DNA of 64,000 bases. Source: Amborella trichopoda. Its lineage: Eukaryota; Streptophyta; Magnoliopsida; Amborellales; Amborellaceae. The notes under the pieces were generated by a model. The model worked only from the letters and a program-made list of their open reading frames with translations, had not been told where the DNA came from and did not search any database. Position 1 is the first letter of the stretch, and each line of letters opens with the position of its first letter. The stretch spans positions 2,080,670 to 2,144,669 of the forward strand of contig NW_006498435.1 of the NCBI RefSeq assembly GCF_000471905.2. The letters are read 5' to 3'. This document shows positions 23,401 through 36,700 of the stretch, in pieces. A program made the position numbers and the translations under genes.

Positions 23401-26400
23401 GATAAGAAAACTCCATGGAGTTCAGAGCTGAGTGTAGAAAATTGAAGAAGTTCTTCATCAGACAGAGACCTTCTAAAAGATGGGTTCCAATCCCTACTGT
23501 TGCCAGAGAGAGTCATTTCGTTCACTATCATTGACTCTTTACAGTTGGAGATCGAATAAAGGAGGGGGAATCTATCTTTTAGGGATGAACAGTCAATCCA
23601 CAAATCCTCCCAAAATCTCACTCTATTTCCTCCTCTTGCATGAAAGCAAATATTAGATCTAAACCGGGGGAGGAGGGATACCAGAGTTTTCCAGATACCT
23701 GATCCTGTGGAAAAGTAGTTGGTCTTTGGCAGCCACCTTTGTGAGGAGATATAATATTTGCTTCTTATCACCTGCATCCAAAGTTGGTTCTCATGATTTG
23801 CTAACCTCCACCATTTCCCCAAAAGTGCCCAATTCTGATTCCTTAGGTCTCTTATCCCCAAACCTTCCTTCTTCTTGTGTGTACAAATCTTGTTCCAAGA
23901 TACTAAGTGGAATTTCTTCGTTTCTGCTGAGCCCGACCATAGGAAATTCCTCATAAGTTGTTGTATCCTTTTAGAAACTGAAGCTGGAATTTGAAAGAGC
24001 GACATGAAGTAAATAGGGGTATTGGCAAGGGAAGCTTTGATGAGAGTACTTCTGCCAGCCATAGACAGATACCGCCCTTTCCATCCTGCCAGTCTTCTGT
24101 CTATTTTATCAATGACGTGGGCCCACAGCTGCTTTTTGGGTTTTCCAAGGCCGAGGGGAAGCCCTAAGTAGAAGGTTGAGATTTCTTCCACTGCACACTC
24201 CTAATCTGTGATAAAGTTCCTGGTTAGGGAGGGATTAAGACCAACTCCAAGCATTTTAGATTTCGCGCCATATTGACCTTAAAGCCGGTGGCCAACTCAA
24301 AACAAGCAAGGAATACTTTTAGGTTCTGAACTTCGATCTTATTTGCATCAAGGAATGCCAAGGTGTCATCTGCATATTGTAAGTGTGACACACTTGGGCC
24401 GGTTGTACTTGTTTTGAATCCAAAAAGTAAACCAGCCTGGAAGATCGCTGAAGACCTCTCCCACTATCGTGAAAAGGAAAGGGGAGATTGTCTTAGACCC
24501 CTGGACGAAGGGAAGAATCCCTTAAGAGAACCGTTAACTAAGATGAAGAAATAAGGACTAGAGTAGCAACCTCTTATCCACATTCTCCATCTCTCGCCGA
24601 ATCCCATTCTGGATAGGGTTTGTTCTAGGATTGTCCAATCGATGTGGTCATACGCCTTCTCCCAGTCAATTTTGAAGATGAGCCCTGGCTTTTTTGTCTA
24701 AAGCGAGAGTGAATGCATTTGTGAGCTACGAGGACTCCATCCAGTATTTGTCTATTCTTAATGAACGCTGACTGAGATGGGGATATGACCAAATTGAGGA
24801 CCTTTTCGATCCTGGAAGCCAAGACTTTTAAAAGGATCTTGTAAAAGAAATTGAGGACGCTGATAGGACGAAAGTCTTTAATGTCTTGGGCTCCTTCTAA
24901 CTTTGGCACCATCACTAAGAAGGCTGCATTCAAGGCTTTATTTAGTTTTCCATGCCTATAGAATTCCTAGAAGAACAGATTGAAATCTTCCTTAAAGGTG
25001 GTCCAGAATGTTTTGAAGAAAGCCATGGGGAAACTGTCTGGACCAGGTGCCTAATCAGAGGTCAGGTCATTCACCGCCTTCTCAATTCTTCCTCGGAAAA
25101 AGGTCGTTCTAGCCAGTCTGCTCTATGGGTGGGCACGGTTTTGAATACTAGGTCTCCCATGGTGGGTCTAGGTAGGTTTTGAGCTGAGTAAAGGTTCTTC
25201 AAGTGGGAAACGATGGCTTCTTCAATTGCTGGAGCAGAATCTATCACCGATTCGCCCACTTTGATGGTCTGAATCAAGTTAGCTCAGTGTCTGCTATTCG
25301 CAACTCTATGGAAGAACTTGGTATTTAGGTCCCTTGACTTAAGCCAAGAGACTTTGAACCTTTGATACCAGTAAAGCTCTTCCTTTTTGAGTGTGGAAAG
25401 GTACTTCAGTTTAGCTGATTGTTGGAGGTCGGCCTCTGCAGGTGAGAGGGGTCTGGACTCCTCTAACCTATCAAGGTCCTGTATGATATCCAATTGTGTT
25501 TTTTTGGAGGTTGTGAAGTTTCCTTGTAGTGAGGAGCTCCAAGATTTAAGAGACGACTTCAGGATCTGTAGTTTTTTTTGTAGTTTGAACCCAACCCTTC
25601 CTGTGACTTGGTTAGAGGATGATTGCCACCATAAAGGGATGAGGGAGGCAAGGTCCTCCTCCTGAATCCACGCTAGTTCAAACCGGAAAGGTTTGCGTCC
25701 CCTAGGGACAGGCTGGGTGTTAGATAAAATTGGGCAGTGGTCTGAGGTGGGTTTTGGGAGAGTTAAGGCATGCGACACTGGTAAGGTTTCTTCCCAAGAG
25801 GGAGAGACCAGAAAGCGTTCCAATTTAGATAGAGTGTGTTGGGCCTCATGATCCGACCACATGAATTGATTCCCAAGGTGAGGGATCTCAATCAGCTCGT
25901 GTTTGGATATGAGATCTGAGAACTCTATCATGATCTTGGAAATAGTATTCGAGGAGTTTCTTTCGAAGGACCATCTGGTAACATTGAAGTCTCCACCCAA
26001 GCACCAAATGGGATGAGGTAATATGTCTTCAAGTTCTTCCCATATTCTAGGTCTCAAAGAAGACCGGTTAGGACCATAAACAGTAGTGAACTTCCATTCT
26101 AGGTTGTTTGAGTTCCGGGACAGGAGGACGGTGACCATGAAATCACCGATAAGATTGGAGATTCGAGAGTGTTCAGTAGGGTTCCAAACTACCCATATTC
26201 CTCCAGATGCCCTTGAAGCTGGGCGAGAGATCCATTGACAAGGGGATCTACCCCAAACATTTCTGACAGAGAGTAGGTCAGGCTTCGGTCTTTTGGTTTC
26301 TAAGAGCACCAATATGGAAGGTTTGAACTTAGCACAGAGGTCTAAAACGGCTTTCTATTTAGAGGCATGTCCAAGACCCCTAATATTCCATGATATGATA

Positions 26401-29400
26401 ATCATCTTAGAATAGAAAAGGAGGTTGTTGCAGCCAATCTAGAGGACCTCCTGGCCAAGGAGCTTCGAATGGACAAGGAGGACTCAGTGGACAAATCCGA
26501 GGGGTAGAATTGTCCAGGGTTAATAGAGGAAAAGAGGTTAAGTAGCTCTCTATAACCTTTTTTCCTCCGCTGCAACCTATCCCCTGTGATAGAATCAAGA
26601 AAATGAGAAGCTGATGGTCTGAGTCCTCCATTTGAAATCCCGTATGTCTGAAGAAGTACTTAACCTTTTCTTTGATGAGATCTGGGTTGTTCTCAATGTG
26701 GCTGCCTTGTCTAAATAACTCCTCTTTGGACGATGAAACCTCCTGCAAGTTCTCTGAGACCTGGGAAGAAAGGCCAAACGGGCGTAGGCCTTCAGAACCT
26801 GGTTGAGGAAATCGAAGCGGGAAGGAAGCAAGGAGGCACAGGGGCAAACCAAACGGTGGAGGAGGGCAAGAGGACTGTGCAGGGAAGGGGGGCGGACCGG
26901 GGGGTCTTAGTAGTTAGATTGGGAGATATTGAAGGCGAAGATAATACCGGGATCATTGGACCATCCTTAAGAGGCAACACTGATAGGTGTATCAAGATCC
27001 TGTATAGGTGTATCCACAGATGGAGTTGAAAGTAGTGGTACACCTATTTGTGCCCATGTGTTGTTTTCTCCGTCTAGCGACACGTGTATTGCTTGAGAAA
27101 CATGCGTAGTTCTCTTGGAGGCTTCGGTAAAGATGACCGGGACCTGGATTTCCCGGTGACCTTAATCCACTGTTCCGACAAGGCCTTCTTGTTAGTTGTA
27201 GGGCTCTTCCACGAAGCAAGGACCATCTAACAGTAATAAGAAAGAAGGAATCATATACCTTGATCCAGATCGTAGGAGGAATGAGGGAAGGATTAATGGT
27301 CTCGATCAACACTATCGACCCCATGGGAAGGACCTCCAATGATTTCCAGCTAATGGAGATCAGTTGGCCACACGCTTGGGCTACTTTCCTGAAGATGACT
27401 GAAGACCAAGCATGAAGAGGGATGTCATTAAATGTAACCCAATATTTAGGAGGTATCGCAGACCCTTCCTTGGGGGACCAATTTTAATCAAATTTCTACA
27501 ATATGAAAGCAACAAATTTTTTAAGAAAATCCCAATATTTGAATCTCACTCTGAACTCCTAGCTGCCTATATATTTTAGTTTTCACTGAATCTGTATCTT
27601 GCTCTATATAATGACACACTGGGTTTAGAGGGAAAAAAATTCTCATTGGGTTTCTCTTCCTCGAATTCTATAATCTTGAGATATATGACTGTTTTGATAA
27701 ATTATTTCTTTGGGGAATGGATTGCTTGTATTTTTTTTAGAACAATTTTTTTAAAGGAACACATTGGTGAAAATTTCTATGGAATTTTTAAAGGAACACA
27801 TTGGTGAAAATTTCTATGGAATTTTATGTTAAATCATGATTTTTAATTTACTCCCACTTTTAATGTGCTTATCTCTAAACCAAAATTCAATGATATTAAA
27901 TAAACGAATAAATATAAAGTTATAGGGAATAAGTTTTTTTAAAAGTACTTTTGAAAAAGATAAAATATGGAATTATATCAATTCCATTAAAATAAAGTGC
28001 TTTTTTTTTTAAGATCTTCTGAAAAACTTGAAGTTCTTAACGGATTTCAAAACATTGGAGTTTTTTTTTTTTTAAAATATCATATTTTAATCGGAGAATT
28101 GCTAACTATGATTTTACTTTCCGAAGTGAATTTGATGTCGATGAATCACATTAATTAAGGGAGTATTTGGAGGCAAAGGGATGCACTTCTCACTAAGCAC
28201 CCCCTAAGATCCGTAGCATCCATCATACACCAATTGCACCTGCAATCCAAGAATGAGCAACCTGAAGCCCCGATTTCCATCTTGTTCTTCTCTCACACAT
28301 TTTACTTCCCCCATCTCACTCTCTCTCTCTCTCTCTTCCAAAACAGTTTTCTCACAAGTTTATGTCAAATGTAGCAGAAGTTTTTCGAAGACATGGGATT
28401 TTGAGCCAGGACGCCATGAAAATGAAGGAGTTTAGAGCTTTTTGGTGGCTGAAAAAGATACAGTGATAAAATTTCTGGAGAAGAGAGTAGAAGGGGCATT
28501 CTCACTGAAGCACCCAAACCTCTTTCTTCCCCATTACAATTTTTTATGGTGGCTTTCTAAAAATTTTCTCTGGTCTTTAAGTCAAAAAGGTCATGACCCT
28601 AAAGAACCAAATTTTTCTCTCCAAAACAAGAATTTCACTCCTGGACTACTACTACTTGCTGTTTGCAATCAATTTCCTGGGTTTCCTTAAAATCGACAAA
28701 AGAATACACAATCATGCTTCTTAGATGAGAGAAATGATTACTCTCTCTATGATGAAGGTTGAGGTGCAGGGATGAGAGAGAAAATGGATCTGAAATTTCT
28801 AGGGAGAGTCTACCAATCGACAAGTCAGTTTAAGTCAGACAAGTCAATGATGTACTCAACGAGTTATGAACCATGACCCAAGTCGCCTCCCATCTCTGTC
28901 CCATTCAAATCTCAAACATAAATAAATTCCATCTTTACAACATTGAACTTCTTCCCTGAAATCTTACCAAAACTATTTAACTTAGATACCAAGGCCATGC
29001 TCAACACCTTACCTCAATTTTAGAGCAACCAGAGAACCTATTATCCTTGAATTGCATACGCCAGGAAAACCTTCAATATAACCCCTGACAACCCAACTCC
29101 TAGCGATCATACTAAGATTCTCGATATGGTAAACTTGACCTGAGATACAGATCCCTTGTCATCGGTCTCTCTCTGATAAGCCTTAGGAGTATAATTTATA
29201 ACGATCGATAAAGAGGCCGTAGAAGTCTAGCAATGCATCTACTACATCCATTGCCAAATAAAAAATATAAACAATATATATTCCAAGAACCTACAATCCA
29301 CATGATCCTAGCTGCTTCCAAGTAACTGTAGTGACAGAACTACGTAATTCATAATTTAGCAAGGCCCCTTAAAAGTCCTAACACTCCTCCCCAATCCCCG

Positions 29401-32400
29401 CACCCGACAAAATCCCCTACCTTATAGAAATCAAGAAATAAGATAATGGAAGCAATACAAGATAGAAGATAAGCTTAACAAGATTACTACATAAGTTATG
29501 ACCCAAAAGGACATGATGTTGCTGCGAAACAATTTGAGAAACTATTCCTTAGAGCCACAGCTTTATAGAGCCATACCAGACAATGTAGTTCAAGCACCAG
29601 AAAACTTGCAAATCAATCATCTCCACCTCAAGGATTGGATCTTAAAAAAAATAGATTTCAAACCCTAGAAAGGGTCCATCTTGCAACATGTTTTTTAGAC
29701 CATCAATTTCAAATCTTCACATTTGCATCTTTTTGGGAGCTAAAACTTCCACAATCAGTGGCCGAAATAGATTTTCAGGCATCACAATGGTTTGTGTTTC
29801 CATGGGGTTTCGAGGTGCAGCTTTACGAAATTCCGTAAAGCCACTACCCTACAAAACCGGACCCAAAAGCTTTTTATCGGAGTTGCTGTACAATAATTAT
29901 CATCAATATCTGTTCACATGATTTTATGTCATGATGCTTCCCTTATTCCGTAAATCTAAGATATGAAAGTGAAATATTAGAGCTTGGACACCTGTACTAA
30001 GTAGGCCCAAAACCATGGATAAGTCAGGCACCACCAATGGGAAAAATGAACTAAAAATAAAAAAAGAAATCAAAACTACCATCAAAGGGTGTGAAGAACC
30101 ATTACATTTTGCAGAAAACTGAGATTGTTCATTTAAGACGCATTAACCCAAAGGTAGTAATGGCTGTACGTAGACAAACATGGAAGGGAGTCTACATATT
30201 AACACAATGTATATATGTCAGGATCTAGTTTTGTTCCCATATCTACTTTGTGGATAAGGACCTTGCTCCATGTCAAAATATTAATAGATAAATCAAACTT
30301 GCAAACATAGATTTCACAGAGAATATCACAAACGAATCTCTTTGAACTCACCACAATTCCACGAATTTATCCACAGTATCGGGCGCTGCTTTCCTGTAAA
30401 GCTCTACTATGATCGGACCTTTTGAAGTATTAAGAATCTAGAGATCAGAGAAGGAAGGCCACATTTGTAAAGAGGGGCCCAGTCAGAACATGAACAATGA
30501 GTGCCATTAGCTGTAAACAGAGCACTTCAAGTAACATATATAAATGAAACAACAAAAAACACGAAATTCACAACAGATTGATGTTAAAGAACATAAAATG
30601 TCACTTAACTTGGAATGATATAAGAATATTAGGTTCTCAAATTGGATGGCGTCAAAACTATCAAACTCCTTATTTTTGGCCCATCATACTACCACAAACT
30701 TAGTTGCATCAAACCACAAAGAAGAAACTCCAAACACTAAAGAGTAAGCAAGCCTTGGTTGTGACTTCAGTTGATTACTTTCGAGCCATAAAACCAAAAG
30801 CCTGCACCTTCGCATACACATCCAGAGATGGCACTTTTAACAAGAGTCTAAAAACTGGAGACTCCAGTCAGGATCCACCAAGTCGACGCCCTGGCAAGTC
30901 CGAAGGCAAAACCATAGGACTCGCCATGACTCTCCTCCACCCCTAATTTCCTTGTTTAAATATCACTGATTGACTAAGTAGTCACCCAAATCGGACTGGG
31001 TGGCTCAGGCTCGGGACCCTCGCAAGTCCCAGCCCATGTCTGTGTTTTTAAATACTGCTTTTAAGTGTACCAAGAATAATTTTCTATAAGCCATATCTGT
31101 TCAAGTCACTTCACATCATCCACGATAATCTCTACGCATTCTGACTAATGAGATTAAGTATTTGATAACTCCATATCAGTAACAGCTTGACATAACATTT
31201 AGGCAAGAAAATCAATAGTTGAAATACATCATGATGATATCTCAGAAACCATTACTTACCGCATAATTCTGGTGTTCAGTTCCCTTGTGTTGTTTAAACC
31301 CTTCCATTTTCTAGAGAGCACACAAGGATCAAGGCAACAACTAAGAAAGAAATCATGGATAAAAAATACACAAACAAAAGTAAATTTCAATGGAGTAGAA
31401 AAAACATTCAATAGCAATAAGAATAAACAACGCAACAAGACAATTAGCAAAGGAAATTGGGGGGATAATAAGAATCCATGAAAATAAATTAACGTGAATT
31501 GCATCAATGTAAAGCTCCAATTGGCAATTTGGGTAAACAGTTCCTGCATAAAACATGGCCATCACTGAATGCACATCATGAGAACCACATTTCACACATA
31601 TAGAAAACATTTAGCAAAAACATCAGCAAAACATTACAGTCATGTAGAATGGGATGTGACAGTTCTTGGACTCTGTTACAAAACATGCCATAGGAATGAG
31701 CACAAGAAATCTGAAGGGGCATCTCTTAGCGGTAGTCTTGAAACTCTAGGGATGTCTATTTCATAAGGCCGAGGCCCTGACAGCAAGCGTTTATGTCAAC
31801 ATACAGATGTGTTGAAAACAGATTGTTAAATATTTAAAAACTTAAAATTTTTCCGAATTATGTTGAACAGCATAAATCATGCATCATGACCCAAGTCATC
31901 TACAAAAGTATCAGGTGGTAAAAAATCATACTCAGAGAAAAGGAGGGGGAGGGGGGAGGGGGGGGGGGGGGACTTAGACAGAGGGGGAAGTCAGGGGGGG
32001 GGACTTAGACAGAGGGGGAAGTCGATAAGTCCCCTAACAACAAAAGCTAGATTGAAGAATACTGCCAACTGCAACTTGTGAAATCCATAATGTTCAAAGA
32101 TATAACTACCCAAACAAGTAAAATTCAACATATCTTAATTGGAAGGTAAAATGGGTGGAGAAGCTTAGTTGAACTGGAAAGGCCCAAACATCAACACTAT
32201 ATGGTCTGAAACTGATTTTTAGGACACATTGGTTTTTGTCAAATGTAGAACGTGAAAAGTGCAGAAAGACAAATGACATTATAAGGAAGAGTCAAACTGG
32301 CCTCTCTCACTATCTACTTATTGACACAATTTCTCATAAACAACCTTAAATAACACAGAAACAGAAACAATACAATTTTCTTCGACAGGCTTGTCAACTA

Positions 32401-33684
32401 AAATTAGACCCATGCAAAGCAGAGGAAAATGAAAAACATTTGTTATCAAGAAGAAGGATCTTAAATACTTGAGGGCATTGCAGGCAAATCCCACTACTTT
32501 AAACATCCGGTATATGTCACTCCCCCTAGTCAATTCTCTCGACTTCCTCGGAATCGAAGGGAGCAGAAGACCCGGCAACTGATGATGGTGCTGAATCCCC
32601 TTCTTCATTGATGTCGCATTGTGTTGTTGGGATTATCGTCGACGTGACTCGTTCAGGAGGCAGGATATCAAAGGACCCAAATCAAACACCAAAAGGGGGT
32701 AAGAACTCAAAAACCTAGCCTACTACATCAACTTCAACAAACTAGCACACTCAACCCCAACCCCAACTGCAGTGGATTCTAAACTCACCCCTCCTAAACC
32801 TCAAATCAACATTCTTCCATACGTCAAGAAATAATCCAAACCCATCCAAATGGAAGAGATTGCTTGGAACACTGGGGATTGAGCAACCAAGCAAATAAAA
32901 TTTCACGTTTAAATTTCTTCATGAAGTCTTGGACATTTGTAAAACAAAACTAGACTTCCCAACCCTAGCTCAAATTCAATCCATTCGACATATGAGGCCC
33001 AGCAATTGAGGCTCCATACCTGTCCAAGGTGCATCCCAAAAAATATGGGCTCTCTGAGACCCATGATTTTCTACAAAACTTTGTCATTCATCAGACATTT
33101 CTCCATCACAATTACTTTTCTCATGCGCAAGACTATCTATTATAGCTCCCCTGGTACTTAGGGGGATTTCATGCAACCAGATGGTCCTACGAAAACAATA
33201 AAGAACTCGCATCATTGCGAGTATAAGAGGCTCCTCCGAGTTCATGTATTGGCTTGATCTCAATAATATACTCCTAAATGGGGCAGCCTACACTTGGTCA
33301 AACAGCTCCACCACCTCTATCCTCACCAAAATTGATAAAATCTCAATCTTTCCCAACTGGGAGCAGATCTCCTCTAGAGTGAATTCTAGCACCCTTTCCA
33401 AAGATGACACAAAAAGATACCAAGTTCATAACAATGAGCAATGTTCAAAAAGGCGGAGGCGGCCACCTAGGCAGGCGTCTAGAACAAAGGCAGCCCTAAG
33501 GGAAGGGGCTGGGTTGGGGGCCATATGTTGTTTTGTGTGTGTGTGTTTTGTGTGTATGTGTTTAGTGTGTGCATGGGCATGTATGTGTGTGTGTGAGGTC
33601 TCGTATGAAATTCTTAAAGATCATCTTTTTTTTCTTTTGGATTTGTATTTGTGAGAGAGAGGTCTTGAACACTTGGAGGATATG

Positions 33685-33715
<31 letters not shown>

Positions 33716-36700
33716 TCCGTGAGAGAGAGGGACCTTGCATCAAGCACTTGGAGGTCATATTTTTCTTTTTCTTCTGACATGTAAAGAGGGAGTATATGGG
33801 TCCATGTGTAACTTTGTGAGTGTACGTGTACATGTGAGAGAGGGAGAGAGAGAGAGAAGGGCAATTATTTTTGTTTTGGCGGATTAGAATTTTTTTTTTT
33901 TTTTTAAGGGATGGCAGGTTGGCGCCCACCTTAGGCATGCCCGCCTAGGCGGTTTGTTGGCCAAGCCGTACAGGCGACAAGGCGGCCGAATTTTCGTTCA
34001 TTAGCATTGAGACCTAAAATTTTCTGCCTCGAGCTAAGGATGTGGCGGTTTTCGGCTCAACAATAAACCTTAGCTTCTTTGAGATAAACGTTCAGAGCGA
34101 AATAAAGAGCACCTCGGGCACTTGACCATGAAGAAGGAAATACTACTTGACAAAATCAACACCCAGGATATGGCAGAAGAAACCAAAAATCTCTCATAAG
34201 GCAAAAGAACAAGACAGTTGTAGGTGAAAACAACTTTCCAAGTGGTCCTCAAATGAGAAGAATATTTTGGCTCCAATGGTCTAGGGTTAAATGGCTCGAA
34301 GAATGAGATAGATATTTCGCCTTCTTTCACAAAATGGCCAACTGCCATAGAGGGTGCAACACCATCCTCCATGTTAAAGATGGGGTCCACACCTTCGAAG
34401 AGTCCTCACAAGAAATGTTACATGGACAATGACATGGGTGTTAGTGTCATGTGTGTAGCTTGTCTAGCTAGCTCTTCATCCAGAAAATAAGAAACAGCAA
34501 AACATGTTTGGACAAAAAAAAATTATTAACGTTCATATAAAAGAATAATCTTAGCACTGCCTAGCCAAAATCATAGTGATAATGCTTACTGTGCTTTAAC
34601 AAGAGGCCCCAAGTTCAAACTTCAAGATCTAAGGCTTCTTATTATATTATAATAAATAATGCTTTCTTACGATATATATTAAAAACTTCACAAAGTTTGT
34701 ACATATATGAGTGAATTTCATAGACTTCACAAATTTTGTACATATACATATATGAGTGTTCATAGTTGTAGAATTTACTACTTGACCATAAAAGGTCTCG
34801 AGTTCAAACTGTTGGCATAAGCATTTTTCTCCATGTTCCCCTTTCTTTTCCAGATACCTATTTTTAATGACCAAAATGCTCCTAGCTTTAATATAATGTA
34901 TTTTGCATGCGTCTTTTTTGCGAAGTATTAAAAAGAGTGTCTCTCTCTCTCACTACCCAATATTGCTCTCTATCTCTCTCTACGAATTTCGGACGTGCCT
35001 TGTTCACAATAGGGCCCCCAAAAGCCTCGCAAGGTCACCATGAAAGTAGCTACTGCCAAGCCTCATCATTAGTTTCTCTCTCTAACCCAAAAACCCTTGA
35101 GGTACTTTCTGTGCAGGAAATTTGGTTGATTTCCAGCAAGCTTTTCTAGTAATTGTATATTCACTTTCATGCTTTTTTCGTGACTAAGTTAGTGGTGAGA
35201 AAGTTCCTTTCTTTCTCTTTTTGCTTTAGATGTTATCAATATAAATTTAAGGAAAAACAAGCAAGGAGAAAGAAGTATATATTTGGGCAGGCTGTTGTAG
35301 CTTGGGAGGCCATTTAGATGTTATATGCATGCTAGATTTGTTGTTATTAAGTGTATAACAGTAGATGCATGTCATTCATTGACCTACTTGCCATACATTC
35401 AATCCAATGCATACTTAAAGAACTAAATAGGGAATGTGGACCACCACTTTGGTTTCTATTGGTCATTTTATGCTAAAAAAGATGATTACACCTTGTAACT
35501 TGATATTAGGTGTCTAGCTTGAGTAGTTTAATGCCTTGGAAACTTCGAAACATCATTTCTCAAAAAAAAAACAAAAAAGAAAAAACAACAGAAAAAAAAA
35601 AAAAGGGCGGGGACGGGGGGCGCCAGGGGGGTATAAAATTGCTGTAAATGTGGAAACCAATTTCAACAAGTGTAGAATTGAGATTCACCAATTACGGAAT
35701 CGAGATTCAATAAACATTGAAAATGAGATTCTATAAGTGTTGGAATCAACATTCCTAAAATAAGAAATCGATATTCCAGACTTCACGAAAACGGGTTCTG
35801 TAAAGATTCCTAGTCGGAATTGCTGAATCGGGGTTCCGAATTGGAATCACGACCTTCGGTGAGAGATTCGGGTAACTATGGGCCAACTGATTTGGCAAAG
35901 GAAGAGTAAGAGGCCTAGATGATTCCAGAAAATGCCCCCAATGCCCGCTGGTCCCAAGTTGCCAAGGGAGCAACCATCAAAATTGAGTTTGGTGGCTCCG
36001 AATTCCGGTAGTTGCCAAAGAGACAAACGAGGGATAACGTTTGGCCTCAACGACAAGAGGGACTGCCAGTTAAGAAGGAAGTCCGAGGCTGAAAGAGGCC
36101 TGAGGGTGTGATGATTCTGCGCCCAAAAAATGACCATGGACTTGATGTCGTCCCTGAGGGTGTGGATGGGGGAGTAGCTGGCTCTGAAGATGCGTTGTTG
36201 TGCTCAATCCAAATGGCCCATATGGTGGCGACCACAGAAGCCTTCCAAAGTAAGACACCAAATTAGCCAAGGGGAGGAATTGCGAGTAGAGGAGCAGGTG
36301 TGGTACGGACCAGGGGGTAATCCAGGACCATTGGAATAGTTGTAGTAGGTCCTTCCCCAAGGAGGTCACTATGCTGCAGTGGATAAAGAGATGGGAGTTT
36401 GTCCCCTCATCTGCCAAAACATGACGCAGTGGTTTGGGATAATAAGACCCCTCAGTTGGTCGACCATCAACACCCTCTTGGAAAGGGCGATCCAAGAGAA
36501 GAATTGTATTTTAGCAGGGATAGAGGAACCTAGGAGGTTGGAACAGGTGACCGCAGAAAGCGAAGCTCCTTAGAAGGAGGGAGGACGAGATTGTAGGGCT
36601 ATTTTAGCAACTTCTGCCGAGGAAAAGTGAAAAGTATGCAGCCATTCGAAAGATTGTGACAACCCAGCTCTGGCTCCTTCCAAAAGTTCTGACCCACCAT

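Larger units (their letters stand above)
22015..27485 (-). mobile_element. L1-type plant LINE, nearly full length, 5'-truncated in ORF1
   Basis: Minus-strand non-LTR retrotransposon of the plant L1/Cin4 kind with RNase H. In order of reading: ORF1 with a DUF4283-like block ([20 protein letters not shown]) at about 27,330-27,480; ORF2 starting at ATG 26,403-26,405 ([16 protein letters not shown], then an in-frame TAG); endonuclease 25,284-26,390; reverse transcriptase about 24,350-25,277 with YADDT; a long connection and zf-RVT zinc-binding region 23,028-24,191; RNase H about 22,330-22,843; 3' end with poly(A), seen as poly-T on the plus strand at 22,014-22,026. It has several stops and frame shifts and is inactive. 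It sits in intron 4 of the cyclophilin gene in the same orientation. No clear target duplication was found, and the 5' end is approximate. Confidence 0.9.
19963..30351 (-). other. Cyclophilin intron 4 (10.4 kb)
   Basis: Begins GTGAGT after exon 4 and ends TTCCAG before exon 5. It contains a 5.5-kb L1-type LINE in the gene's own orientation, an RTE tail fragment, a 38-bp tandem duplication, and long unassigned stretches (20.5-22.0 and 27.85-30.35 kb) where no exon or element was recognised. Confidence 0.85.
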
